From Planctomycetota bacterium (GTDB taxonomy: Bacteria; Planctomycetota; B15-G4), in NCBI GenBank assembly GCA_021604805.1, contig BQJR01000004.1, positions 124,001-188,000 on the forward strand: a stretch of 64,000 bases of DNA. Reading direction: 5' to 3'. The first letter of the stretch is position 1. The number at the start of each line of letters is the position of its first letter. Shown piece by piece: positions 28,404-36,677 of the stretch. Below the pieces are notes generated by a model. It searched no databases, had not been told where the DNA came from, and saw only the letters and a program-made list of their open reading frames with translations. The position numbers and the translations under genes are program-made.

Positions 28404-29852
28404 TCAGGGCGTGGTGGCGCGCAACCCGTTGGATGCGGCCCAGCCCAGCGCTCCGCCCGCGTCCTGGATCCAGTACTGCATGGTGAAGGCGAAGTCCGAA
28501 GGCACCTCGCCCGGCCAGGTGGTGCGCAGGGTCAGCTCGCCGGCGCCGTTCACGATCTGCGCCGGGAACATGAGGTCGGGCGTGGGGACCATCACGCCAC
28601 CGCGGAAGGGCGCGTTGAGTTCGCCGAAGCCGGCCACCAAGCGCGCCGTCGCGCCGGGGAGCGCGTTGCTCAGCTCGATGGTGCTCTGGGTGCCGGCGAT
28701 GAGCGCGCCGCTGCCGTCGAGCGCAGGCTCACCCGCGCTGCCACCGAGCGCACTGCCGAGATCCTCCCAGGTGCCGACTTCCGGATCGGCGAGCATGAGG
28801 AACGCTCGGAAGTGACCGTCGACCAAGGCGGAGCCCACGATGTCACCGTTCGCGTTGATCTCGCGTGCTTCGAAGAGATGGGCATCCACGCCGGCGGGCA
28901 ACAGGTCGTTGAGGTCGTGCAGCGTGTCGCCGTCCCAGAGCACGGCGACGCTGTCGAGGGGATCGGTGTAGGAACCTCCCACGGCGTAGCCGGCGTCGTT
29001 CACGGAATAGAGCTCGCCGTAGTCCTTGCCGGGCAGCGTGCCCGCGTCGATGGCGCCGACGCCGAGCACCCACAACGCTGCGTGCCAGGCGCCCGACGGG
29101 AAGGCCTGCAGACCGACGGCGGTGCCGGTGTTGTTCACGTCGTTCGCTTCGGCGTTCTGGAACGGGCCGTCGAGGCCGCCGATGTCTTCCCACTTCACGC
29201 CGTCGAAGAGCACGGCGTCATTGGGCTGGAAGAGGTTCCAGGCGAGGCCCACGAGGATGCCGAAGTCGTTCAGACCCACGAAGCGGTTCGACTGGTGCGG
29301 CTCGGTGGCGCCCGGGTTGTTGATCGCGCCACCGCTCCAGGTCACGGCGCGGTCTTGGTTCAGACTGGTGTCGCGCGCCCAGCCAGCCACCACGCCCGAC
29401 GCGTTCACGTCGTGCGCGACGCTCGACTCACCGAGATCAGCCAGTGCACTGATCGCGCCGCCCGACCAAGCCACGGCGTGGAAGGTGCCCGAGCCGAACA
29501 GGATGCCGACTTCGGAGGTGCCCACCACGAGGCCGGCGTCGTTGATCGCGCGGGCGAAGCTCTCATCGTCTCCGGGGAGCACGCCGAGCTCGGTCATCAC
29601 GCCGTCCTGCCAGACGTAGGCGCGGCGGCAGGGTGTCTCGCTGGCTTCGGTGATGCAGTCGGGGATCGACGACCAGCCCACGACCTGACCGGAGGCGTTG
29701 AGGCCGTAGCCCACGGAGTCGGGGCCACCGAGGGTCCCGAGCTGGAGGTACACGTACTCGGGGGGGTCGCCCGCGAAGGACGGGGCGATGCCGATGGCCA
29801 AGGAGAAGGCCGCAGCAGGCAGGGCGCTGCGCAGCAGCGAGGTGAGCGTCAT
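28404..29852 (-). CDS. Secreted HAF-repeat protein with C-terminal shared domain
   Basis: A 482-residue exported protein. Its signal peptide ends in IAPSFAG. The body has about six HAF-type repeats (extracellular HAF family), each with a pattern like G-x-NA/NDAGLVVG followed by AVAW/AVLW, for example INDAGLVVGTSE, VNASGVVAGWA, VNDAGYAVGGS and INANGDIVGSA. These predict a beta-propeller-like fold. Residues about 360-482 are the same C-terminal domain as in the FG-GAP protein (NAPFRGGVMVPTP, WAASNGLR). GGAG eight bases before the ATG supports the start. A -35/-10 promoter with an overlapping palindrome lies 77 bases upstream. Confidence 0.82.
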   Translation of the reverse strand: MTLTSLLRSALPAAAFSLAIGIAPSFAGDPPEYVYLQLGTLGGPDSVGYGLNASGQVVGWSSIPDCITEASETPCRRAYVWQDGVMTELGVLPGDDESFARAINDAGLVVGTSEVGILFGSGTFHAVAWSGGAISALADLGESSVAHDVNASGVVAGWARDTSLNQDRAVTWSGGAINNPGATEPHQSNRFVGLNDFGILVGLAWNLFQPNDAVLFDGVKWEDIGGLDGPFQNAEANDVNNTGTAVGLQAFPSGAWHAALWVLGVGAIDAGTLPGKDYGELYSVNDAGYAVGGSYTDPLDSVAVLWDGDTLHDLNDLLPAGVDAHLFEAREINANGDIVGSALVDGHFRAFLMLADPEVGTWEDLGSALGGSAGEPALDGSGALIAGTQSTIELSNALPGATARLVAGFGELNAPFRGGVMVPTPDLMFPAQIVNGAGELTLRTTWPGEVPSDFAFTMQYWIQDAGGALGWAASNGLRATTP

Positions 29853-29928
29853 CGGGTGACTCCAGGTTTCTTGGGGGGAGGTCCGGAGGCGCGGCTCCGG
29901 GTTGCGGGACATCGACGAGGGAAGGTGT

Positions 29929-29957
29929 AATAAATGACACTTTTTTGGAAGTGTCAA
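29929..29957 (-). promoter_or_regulatory. Promoter with overlapping palindromic operator in the divergent region
   Basis: On the minus strand, TTGACA (29957-29952) is followed by a 17-base spacer and TTTATT (29934-29929), a good sigma-70-like promoter for the HAF gene. The perfect inverted repeat TGACACTT (29935-29942) and AAGTGTCA (29949-29956), with a TTTTGG spacer, covers the -35 box and spacer. A bound protein would block RNA polymerase. The stretch is unusually AT-rich for this window. The divergent gene at 30003 starts 47 bases away and may encode the binding protein. Confidence 0.6.
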
Positions 29958-30002
29958 GATTTCGTCTCGTCGTGATTCCCGGGCTCTGGATAGGCTTTCG
30001 AC

Positions 30003-31259
30003 ATGGATCCTGCCGAGGACGATGTTTTCGACCCAATGTTGGGCTCTGGAGCCGCTGAGCGTCCCGCGGGGGGCCTGCCGAAGCGGCTCCGTCTCGTGGG
30101 CGAAGCCTTGCTCACCAGCCTCCAATCGGTGCTCGCCGCGCTGCCCGATGCGCCGCTGCGCCCGAGCGGACTGGTGCGCGCACTGAGCGTGAACCGCGCC
30201 GTGGCGAGCAAGGTGCTCCAGGCCACGTCGCAAACCGACCCGCTCGCCGCGCTGCATCAGCTCCCGGGACCAGAACCACTTCGCAAGTTGCTGCGCGCCG
30301 CCGCACGTCGTGGAGCGCCGGCGGACGCCGTGGCCGCGGCGCAGCAGGCCGTCGCCGACTTCGACACGCTCATCCGCCGCGACGCCGGCACGCGCCCCGC
30401 CCTCGATGCCATGCTCGCCGCCAGCCTGCCCGGCGCACGCGAGCGCTTCGAACTCGCCAGCAAGTACTCGGTCTTCAAAGGTCTCAGCCAACTCAAGGGA
30501 GCCCAGGCCGACGCGTGGATCGGTGCCGCCGTGCTCGAACCCAGCGCGAGCGAACCCGACCGCATCGATCTCACCTGGCTCAACAGCGCCGTGGCCATGC
30601 GTCGGCTGCGGCCCGGCGTGGGCGTGCGCTTCAGCTACCGTCACCGCGGACCGGCAGCGGCCGGCGCAGCCCCCGCGAGCGAGTCGGCTCAAGGCGTGGT
30701 GTCACTCGAACAGTTCTGCGTGAACCCACCAGCGCAACTCGAAGCGCGGCACGTGGGCGACACGATCCACTACACCTTGCCCGACGACCTGCTCGGCCCG
30801 CGCCGCGCCGCCGACATGTTCGTGGTGGATCACCATCCGCACGCCATGCAGCGCTACACCGATCCCGCGGCGCCGCGCCGCAGCAGTCTGTTCGTCGACC
30901 CACCGATCCCCGTGGCCACGCTCGTGTTCGACGTGCTGTTGCACCCCGAGGCCTTCCCCGGCGCCGAGCCCGAGTTGCTGATCTACGACACCGGCTACGA
31001 CGGCATCGCCAACGTGAACGACCGCGACCGCGACCTCGACCGCATGGACGTGTCGGAACACGTGGAGTACCTCGGCCGCGACGCGAGCGCGCTGCAGCTC
31101 AGCGAACTCCCGCGCTACGGCGACGCGCTCGCGCACCTCGCGACACGCTTCGGCTGGGACCTGTCGACCTACCGCGCCTACCGCACGCGCATCCAGTACC
31201 CGGTGCACGGCTGGCAGGTCAGCATGGCGTTCCAGCCGCCGTCGCGGGGCGTGCACTGA
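30003..31259 (+). CDS. Hypothetical protein with helical N-terminal domain (possible regulator)
   Basis: A 418-residue soluble protein with no signal peptide or membrane helix. Residues about 35-110 are helical and contain PSGLVRALSVNRAVASKVLQ, which resembles a helix-turn-helix. The rest (residues 140-410) is mixed alpha/beta with acidic loops (IYDTGYDGIANVNDRDRD) and recognisable strands such as PVATLVFDVLLHPEAFPG. I do not recognise a named family; similar planctomycete proteins are usually annotated as hypothetical. It is divergent from the HAF gene and next to a palindrome, which fits a local regulator, but DNA binding is inferred only. Confidence 0.6.
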   Translation: MDPAEDDVFDPMLGSGAAERPAGGLPKRLRLVGEALLTSLQSVLAALPDAPLRPSGLVRALSVNRAVASKVLQATSQTDPLAALHQLPGPEPLRKLLRAAARRGAPADAVAAAQQAVADFDTLIRRDAGTRPALDAMLAASLPGARERFELASKYSVFKGLSQLKGAQADAWIGAAVLEPSASEPDRIDLTWLNSAVAMRRLRPGVGVRFSYRHRGPAAAGAAPASESAQGVVSLEQFCVNPPAQLEARHVGDTIHYTLPDDLLGPRRAADMFVVDHHPHAMQRYTDPAAPRRSSLFVDPPIPVATLVFDVLLHPEAFPGAEPELLIYDTGYDGIANVNDRDRDLDRMDVSEHVEYLGRDASALQLSELPRYGDALAHLATRFGWDLSTYRAYRTRIQYPVHGWQVSMAFQPPSRGVH

Positions 31260-31328
31260 ACGCGGGCGCCGCGCGCGCCACGCCGATCGGCGCCACGCAC
31301 GCGGCGAGGGGCCAGCGCTCCGCGACGC

Positions 31329-32624
31329 TCAGGGCGTGGTGCCGAGGTTCACGTAGGTCGACGGACCGGTGAAGCGCAGACCGTCGCCGTCGAGCACGAG
31401 GCCTTGCTTCGCGAGCACCAGTCCGTCGAGCCCCGTGCCGGCGAGGCTCGGGTTCACGTAGTTGAACTGCGCTTCCCCGCCGCCGGGGATCGTGCCCATG
31501 AGGTACGGACCGAAGAGCGGCAGCTCGAGCGCGAGCACGCCCTTGTTGCCGCCGAGGCGCTGGATGTCGAAGTCGAAGGCGAACATCCACGCCGCGTTCG
31601 CACCCGGCGGGCCGAACACCGAGAAGGTTCCCAGCTCGCCTTCGCGCAGCGGGCCGACCTCGACGGCGAGCGTCGCCGCGCCCGCGAAGTCGACCGACTC
31701 GCCGAGGAGCTCGTCGCCCATGTCGCCCATCCCCGTGGCGGGCGGCTCGAGCGGACCACCTGCGCCGCCTTCGATCTGCGCGTCGCGACGCAAGAGCAAG
31801 CCATCGTCGAAGCCGAACGGGAACGGCGAGATGAGCGCGACGCCGACGCCGCCCTCGCAGCCGTCACCCAGCTCGAGACAGTTGCTGCCGCCGAGTCCAC
31901 CCTGCGCGAGGCCGCCTTCGATCCACACCTCCGACTCGAAGCCCGCGAGCCCTGTGCCCCCCACACCGCCGGGGGCGTTGTTCTTGCGCGGCCCGCCCTG
32001 CCCGCCGATCAGCGTGGAGGCGAACACGCTCAGCGTGCTGCCGGTGGTCGAGAGGCCCGCGCCTCCCCGACCGACGGGTGGGACGCTCGGGAATCCGGCG
32101 CCCGCGAGCGCGACGCCATCGCCGCCGAGCAGCGTGCTGCGCACGATCGCGACCTCGTCGCAGGCGCTCAGGGAGACGGCAACCGAACCGTCGACGCGGA
32201 ACGCGTTGGTCGGCAGACCGGCGGCGGCGTGAACGACGCAGTCCTCGATGAGCACGGCGCCCGCGTTGCCGCCGAGCGCCAGCGCGCCGGTGCCTCCGCT
32301 GCCCGTCGCGTACGGACCGATCTCGAGGCCGCGCACCACGGCTGACTTGCCCGCCGCGAGGTCAGTGATCACGAGCGCGCCCACGTGGTGCGCGCTGCCC
32401 GCGTCACTCACGATCACGAGCGCCTTGTCGTCGATCACGACCCGCTCGGCGCTGAAGTCGTCCTGGAGCAAGAGGATGTCGCCGTCGACGGCGGCGTCGA
32501 CGGCGGCGGTGAGCGTGGTGAAGTCGCCGGCGCCGTCGCCGCGCACGACGAGCACGTCGGCGGCGAGGTGCGCGCTCAGCAGCGCGCTAGCAAGCAGCGT
32601 GAGGACCAGGCGTGGGATCGTCAT
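31329..32624 (-). CDS. Secreted right-handed beta-helix-like protein (paralogue B)
   Basis: A 431-residue exported protein, signal peptide ending in SAHLAA, then DVLVVRGDGAGDFTTLTAAV. It matches paralogues A (24364) and C (32778) along its length: a beta-helix core with VLIEDCVVHA and VAIVRSTLLGGDGV coils, Gly-rich loops (GGLAQGGLGGSNC), and a C-terminal domain with LGGNKGVLALELPLFGPYLMGT and LVLAKQGLVLDGDGLRF. The copies have diverged but keep paired cysteines and the last GLRF...TYVNLGTTP element. It follows paralogue C in tandem on the same strand, with a 153-base gap. Confidence 0.75.
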   Translation of the reverse strand: MTIPRLVLTLLASALLSAHLAADVLVVRGDGAGDFTTLTAAVDAAVDGDILLLQDDFSAERVVIDDKALVIVSDAGSAHHVGALVITDLAAGKSAVVRGLEIGPYATGSGGTGALALGGNAGAVLIEDCVVHAAAGLPTNAFRVDGSVAVSLSACDEVAIVRSTLLGGDGVALAGAGFPSVPPVGRGGAGLSTTGSTLSVFASTLIGGQGGPRKNNAPGGVGGTGLAGFESEVWIEGGLAQGGLGGSNCLELGDGCEGGVGVALISPFPFGFDDGLLLRRDAQIEGGAGGPLEPPATGMGDMGDELLGESVDFAGAATLAVEVGPLREGELGTFSVFGPPGANAAWMFAFDFDIQRLGGNKGVLALELPLFGPYLMGTIPGGGEAQFNYVNPSLAGTGLDGLVLAKQGLVLDGDGLRFTGPSTYVNLGTTP

Positions 32625-32777
32625 GGCGGGCCTCCGTGGGTCGTGGGAAGCGGCCAGGTCCCCACCGATGGCTGCCCGGACGTCGACACCCCCGGCTCGG
32701 CGAAAGCCACTCCCTGCGATCCCGATGGCGGGAAGCGCGCGTCGCGAGCGCAACCCGGATCCGCCGCGGTCGGATGC

Positions 32778-34070
32778 TCAGGGCGTAGTACCGAGATGCA
32801 CGAATCCGGAAGGACCTCCGAAGCGCAGGCCGTCGCCATCCAATACGAGGGCCTGTTTGCCGATCAGCAGTGCATCGAGCCCCATTCTCGCGATGCTCGG
32901 GTTCACGAACTGGAACACCACCTCACCCGAAGGGGGGATGGTGCCCAACAGATGGGGGCCGAGCAGCGGGAGGTCCGGCACCAGCACGCCCTTGGAACCC
33001 GGAAGCAGGTTCGCGTCCAAGGCCAGGGACATCACCCACGCGACGTTCGCGCCAGGCGCACCATGCACGGTGATGCTTCCATGCTCCCCGGTGCGGAGTG
33101 GTGCCTCGCTGACCATGAAGGTGGGCGCGCCGGGAAACTCGATCAACACGGCGTCCACGTCCAGGTCCGCACCCGCATCGCCGGTGCCCGTCGACGGCGG
33201 TGCGAGTTGGCCGCCCGCGCCTCCTTGCGCGAGCGCGCCGCGGCGACGCATGTGGCTCTCGGAGCCGAAGAAGCCAGGCTCGATGACCACACCGGCTCCA
33301 CCACCGCATCCGACTCCGGGCACGACGCAGTCGGTGCCGCCTGGACCGCCCTGCACCAGACCGCCCTCCAACAAGAGCCTACCCGAACCTCTGAGACCCG
33401 GCGCGCCGTCGGAACCCGGGAAGTCGTTCCAGCGCATCGCACCCGCGCCGCCGATCACCGTGGACGCGAAGACATGCACGCCGCTGAAGTCGAACTCCAG
33501 GCCGGAGCCCGGTTTCCCCACCGGCACCAAGAGCGTGGAGCCTTCGAAGGTCGCGGCGTCACCGCCGACCATCGTGCAGCGCGTGAACACGACGCCCGTG
33601 GAGGAGCCGATAGCCACCGCGGACTCGCCCCATGTGGTCGAGCTGCTCGTCGGATCGCCATCGAGGCCCTCGATCACGCAGTCCTCCACGAGGATCGATC
33701 CCTGAGAACTCCCGATGGCGAGCGACCCCATGAAGGGCAAGGGCCCGCGCTCCGGCTTCGGCCCGATGCTCAAACCGCGGACGACGACAGTCCCGCCCTG
33801 GGGAATACCGCTGATGCCCAAGCCGCCGACGATGGGCCGTTCGCCGGCCTCCGCGACGAAGACGAGGCTCTTGCCGATCAAGGTCGGCGTCTCGGTGGCG
33901 AAGTCGCCGTGCAGGAGGAGCACGTCACCGTCCTGCGCGGCGAGCACCGCGGCCTCCAGTGAGACGAAGTCGCCCCCTCCGTCGTCGCGCACGACGAGCA
34001 CATCCGCGGCGAGCAGCGCGCTCGACAGCGCGCCGATGAGAAAGCTGGTGAGCAAGTGCGAGATCGACAT
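32778..34070 (-). CDS. Secreted right-handed beta-helix-like protein (paralogue C)
   Basis: A 430-residue exported protein; signal peptide to about SSALLAA, then DVLVVRDDGGGDFVSLEAAV. Core coils include ILVEDCVIEG and VVFTRCTMVGGDA. The C-terminal domain has LLPGSKGVLVPDLPLLGPHLLGT and LLIGKQALVLDGDGLRF, ending GFVHLGTTP as in paralogue B. The close end sequences of B and C suggest a recent tandem duplication relative to A. The start at ATG 34070 is set by the signal peptide. It faces the selenoprotein gene across a 214-base gap. Confidence 0.75.
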   Translation of the reverse strand: MSISHLLTSFLIGALSSALLAADVLVVRDDGGGDFVSLEAAVLAAQDGDVLLLHGDFATETPTLIGKSLVFVAEAGERPIVGGLGISGIPQGGTVVVRGLSIGPKPERGPLPFMGSLAIGSSQGSILVEDCVIEGLDGDPTSSSTTWGESAVAIGSSTGVVFTRCTMVGGDAATFEGSTLLVPVGKPGSGLEFDFSGVHVFASTVIGGAGAMRWNDFPGSDGAPGLRGSGRLLLEGGLVQGGPGGTDCVVPGVGCGGGAGVVIEPGFFGSESHMRRRGALAQGGAGGQLAPPSTGTGDAGADLDVDAVLIEFPGAPTFMVSEAPLRTGEHGSITVHGAPGANVAWVMSLALDANLLPGSKGVLVPDLPLLGPHLLGTIPPSGEVVFQFVNPSIARMGLDALLIGKQALVLDGDGLRFGGPSGFVHLGTTP

Positions 34071-34226
34071 GGGATGACTCTCCGGGGTTGGGTGTGGATC
34101 GTAATCGGCAACTGGGATTCTGGGGAGGGCCCCCGGCGCGTCGATGTCGCGCTGCCACGCGCAGCTCGACCGCGCGTCGGCACGGCACAGGACTGGCGTC
34201 ACAACATGTCACTCAGCGATCATGCG

Positions 34227-34257
34227 CGCCGCGCGCGCTGAATCGCGGCGCGCGGCG
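34227..34257 (+). promoter_or_regulatory. GC-rich hairpin just upstream of the selenoprotein gene
   Basis: Ten-base perfect stem CGCCGCGCGC (34227-34236) and GCGCGCGGCG (34248-34257) with an 11-base loop. It ends 27 bases before ATG 34285 and lies in the 214-base intergenic region 34071-34284. It could be an attenuator, a leader structure or a protein-binding site; sequence alone cannot decide. Confidence 0.4.
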
Positions 34258-34284
34258 TCCCCCACTCCACACGAGAGCTTCCTC

Positions 34285-34629
34285 ATGGCCTCACGTATCG
34301 ATTGGTACTACCACCGCAAGGGCTGAACGAGCTGCAAGCGTGCCGACGCCTTCCTCGAGGGTCGGGACGTGACCGTCCGTGAGACGGTCGATGCCAAGAA
34401 GACGCGCTTCGGCAAGTCCGAACTCAAAGCGCTCTTCGCCGACGCCACCAAGCTCGTGGTCGCCAAGGGCAAGAAGGTTCGAGAGTTCGACCCCGCCAAG
34501 GACAGCGCTGCAGACATCGCGGCCGCCGCCTTGGGCCCATCAGGCAACTTGCGCGCACCCGCCATCCGCGCCGGCAAGACCTGGTACATCGGCTTCAACG
34601 AAGACGCCTACGCGCAGCGCTTCGGCTGA
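34285..34629 (+). CDS. ArsC/Spx-like thioredoxin-fold selenoprotein (UGA-encoded Sec14)
   Basis: Read through the in-frame TGA at 34324-34326, the gene encodes 114 residues. The N-terminus is DWYYHRKG-U14-TSC17-KRADAFLEG. This fits the first strand, redox loop and first helix of the ArsC/Spx family, where the motif is normally C-x2-C or C-x3; here Sec takes the first Cys place (UTSC). The C-terminal NLRAPAIRAGKTWYIGFNED matches the family's cis-proline and GFNE segment. Without readthrough neither half makes a domain. A stem-loop starts exactly 11 bases after the TGA, as in bacterial SECIS elements. TGA is an ordinary stop elsewhere here. The product should be a cytoplasmic thiol/selenol oxidoreductase; substrate unknown. 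Confidence 0.78.
34327..34356 (+). promoter_or_regulatory. Candidate bacterial SECIS element
   Basis: Directly after the TGA comes an 11-base spacer (34327-34337). A small upper stem follows, GCGT (34338-34341) and ACGC (34346-34349), with a GCCG loop. Below it AA can pair with TT (a C bulged) and GAG (34329-34331) with CTC (34354-34356). The 11-base distance and a guanine in the apical loop agree with the Escherichia coli SECIS rules for SelB binding. Confidence 0.55.
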
Positions 34630-34638
34630 GCCACGTCG

Positions 34639-34675
34639 GGCGCACTCGCCCCGCGCTTCAGCGGGCGGGTGCGCC
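34639..34675 (+). terminator. Hairpin downstream of the selenoprotein gene
   Basis: Seven-base outer stem GGCGCAC (34639-34645) and GTGCGCC (34669-34675), continued by a GC-rich inner stem with one wobble pair and one bulged C around a GCTTCA loop. It starts ten bases after the stop. Confidence 0.65.
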
Positions 34676-34683
34676 GAGGGACC

Positions 34684-34714
34684 TCGCGGGGCGGGCACGA
34701 CGCCCGCCTCGCGA
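34684..34714. terminator. Second strong hairpin in the convergent region
   Basis: Thirteen-base stem TCGCGGGGCGGGC (34684-34696) and GCCCGCCTCGCGA (34702-34714) with one G-T wobble and an ACGAC loop. It lies between the selenoprotein and sugar dehydrogenase genes and is symmetrical enough to act on both strands. Confidence 0.65.
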
Positions 34715-34732
34715 AGCCCTGCTCAAGAGCCG

Positions 34733-34816
34733 GCCACGCGCGAGCCGTGGCGCACCGACACGCTCACCGCGCGACGCACCAGCCACGCGCGAGCCGTGGC
34801 GCGCCCACACGCTCAC
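34733..34816. repeat. Two direct repeats of about 35 bp, each with a stem-loop
   Basis: Copies at 34733-34767 and 34782-34816 both read GCCACGCGCGAGCCGTGGCGC, then a few variable bases, then ACACGCTCAC. Each contains the inverted repeat GCCACG / CGTGGC. The second copy runs over the stop codon of the convergent sugar dehydrogenase gene. Confidence 0.7.
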
Positions 34817-36585
34817 AGCACGACGCAGAACAACGGCGCGTCGGCATCTTTGGCGCTGTAGCTGGTGTCGACCTTGAACTTGGCGGTCTCCGCGAAGTTC
34901 AGGCACCAGGTTCGCGTACCGAGCGTGAGCGAGAGACTCACGCTGTCGGGTTCTTCGCTGAGCTCGTGGCCCAGGCCGTCCAGCTTGCCGGTGATCTTGA
35001 TCAACTTGCCGTCGCGCACGACCACCGAACTGATCGGACCGTTCTCGAGCTTCTTGTCGGTGTACTTGAAGCCCTTCACCTTGTCGGGCGCCTTGCCGAT
35101 CAGCTTCCAACCCGAAGCCGGCAGGAAGTACAGGTCGTTGAAGAGTTCGAACTCGCCTTCGGCCCCGAAGAGCTCGGGGAAACCGGCGACGCGCAGGCTG
35201 CCGCCCGTGAGCACGGGGTTGTCGATGCCGCCACCGAGATCGATCGCGTCTTTGGCGAGCAGCTTCAGCGCCTTCTTGTTGCCGTCCTTCAGGAGCAAGC
35301 TCTTGCCGGCGATGGGTTGGCCGCCGCCATTCTCGGGGCCGGCGATGCGACGCACACTTCCGGTGAAGAAGGACACGTAGTAGAGGTTGGCGTCCGGGCC
35401 GAAGATCAGGTCGACGATGCCCTGGCCGCCGTCGGCGAAGAGCACGGGCTTGCCCTTGAACTTCTCGCGCGAGGGCTTGAGCAGCGCGCGGTAGATGTTG
35501 CCCGCCGCGAAGTCGGCGAAGAAGTAGGCGCCGCCTTGGAAGCCGAAGGGTTCGGGGGCGAAGGCGCCGCCGGTGACCGACGCCTCTTCGCCGTCGCCGA
35601 GCGACTTCTTGCCAGCGTGCGGGTAGGTGAAGGCGGGCTTGGCGTCGCCCGCTTGCTTGCAACTCTTGGGCAGAGTGCCTTCGCAACGCGGCCAAGCATG
35701 GTTGCTGCCCGACGCGACCCTGTCGATCTCTTCCACGTCGTCTTCGCCGACATCACCGACCCACAGGGCGCCGCTGGCGGGGTCGAAGCCCATGCGCCAC
35801 GGGTTGCGGAAGCCGTAGGCGAAGATCTCCTCGCGGATCGTCGGGTCGCCTTCGCCGCCGCCGGACGTGCCGCCACCGCTGAGCAGTTCATCGGACACGA
35901 AAGGGTTGTCCTCGGGCACGCTGCCGTCGAGTTCGAGTCGCAGGATCTTGCCCTCGAGCGCGAACAAGCTGTCGGCGTAAGGATTCGTGGACGTGCCCGG
36001 GCCGAGCTCTTCGAAGTTGCCCAGGCCCGTGTCGCCGGTGCTCACGTAGAGCTTCTCGTCGGGGCCGATGCGCAGACAACCGCCGGTGTGATACGGCGTG
36101 TCGGTGCGGATGCCCGAGAGGATCACCGTGAGCGAATCGAGACTCACGCTCGGCCCGCCCTCGCCGTCTTCCAGCGTGACGCGGATCACTTGGTTCTCGC
36201 GCGCACTGTCCGCGTAGGCACACACGCCGAGCTCGCCCAAGGCGGTGCGGTACATGTAGAGGTAACCGTTGTCGGCGAAGTCCGGATCGACAGCGAGACC
36301 GAGCAAGCCGGTTTCGTAGTCGTCGCCCTCGCAGAAAGACACCGGGATCTCTGCGAGTGTGAGCGCGGCGACGCCTTCTTCATCGAGGTCGGCGAGCTTC
36401 AAGCTGCCGTCCATCTCGGTCACGACGAGCCGACCGTCGGGCAAGAAGGCGATCGCGGTCGGCAAGGACAGCCCGGTCAATGCAGTCGACTCGGTGAAGT
36501 CTTCGAAGGCCACGTCGGCGCGCACTTGATGCGCCATCGCGAAGCACGAAAAACCGAAGAACATCGCGTGAACAAAGACGCGCAT
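34813..36585 (-). CDS. Secreted PQQ-dependent sugar dehydrogenase-like protein (GSDH)
   Basis: A 590-residue exported protein (signal peptide about residues 1-24, ending in AHQVRA). Residues about 30-400 form a glucose/sorbosone dehydrogenase beta-propeller: LPTAIAFLPDGRLVVTEMDG, LLGLAVDPDFADNGYLYMY, HTGGCLRIGPDEKLYVSTGD, IFAYGFRNPWRMGFDPASG and LWVGDVGEDDVEEID. The remaining ~190 residues are an extra C-terminal region of beta-rich sequence with GPISSVVVRDGKLIKITGKL, ending in a cysteine-containing tail. The enzyme would oxidise aldose sugars in the periplasm or outside the cell. GGAGGG six bases before the ATG supports the start. Confidence 0.85.
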   Translation of the reverse strand: MRVFVHAMFFGFSCFAMAHQVRADVAFEDFTESTALTGLSLPTAIAFLPDGRLVVTEMDGSLKLADLDEEGVAALTLAEIPVSFCEGDDYETGLLGLAVDPDFADNGYLYMYRTALGELGVCAYADSARENQVIRVTLEDGEGGPSVSLDSLTVILSGIRTDTPYHTGGCLRIGPDEKLYVSTGDTGLGNFEELGPGTSTNPYADSLFALEGKILRLELDGSVPEDNPFVSDELLSGGGTSGGGEGDPTIREEIFAYGFRNPWRMGFDPASGALWVGDVGEDDVEEIDRVASGSNHAWPRCEGTLPKSCKQAGDAKPAFTYPHAGKKSLGDGEEASVTGGAFAPEPFGFQGGAYFFADFAAGNIYRALLKPSREKFKGKPVLFADGGQGIVDLIFGPDANLYYVSFFTGSVRRIAGPENGGGQPIAGKSLLLKDGNKKALKLLAKDAIDLGGGIDNPVLTGGSLRVAGFPELFGAEGEFELFNDLYFLPASGWKLIGKAPDKVKGFKYTDKKLENGPISSVVVRDGKLIKITGKLDGLGHELSEEPDSVSLSLTLGTRTWCLNFAETAKFKVDTSYSAKDADAPLFCVVL

Positions 36586-36677
36586 GAAGAACCCTCCCGT
36601 TCCACTCGATGGCGTGAGGCGTGCAGCGTAGCACTCGCCTCGTTGCGCTGGGGAACTCACCCCAAGGCCTTCGAGAC

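Noticed and set aside
31260..31328. A GCCGATCGGC palindrome as a terminator.
   Set aside because: Ten bases, no loop, and flanks do not extend the stem; too weak to call.
34369..34629. The second half of the Sec gene as a separate short gene starting at a GTG.
   Set aside because: It would lack the first strand and redox loop of the fold. The coding signal continues upstream through the TGA in the same frame, with family-specific residues on both sides.
34285..34629. The same gene as a pseudogene with a nonsense mutation.
   Set aside because: The single stop is TGA exactly at the redox-active residue, the frame is otherwise intact and a SECIS-like stem-loop follows at the right distance. 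A random mutation would rarely do this. It is not excluded until Sec machinery is found.
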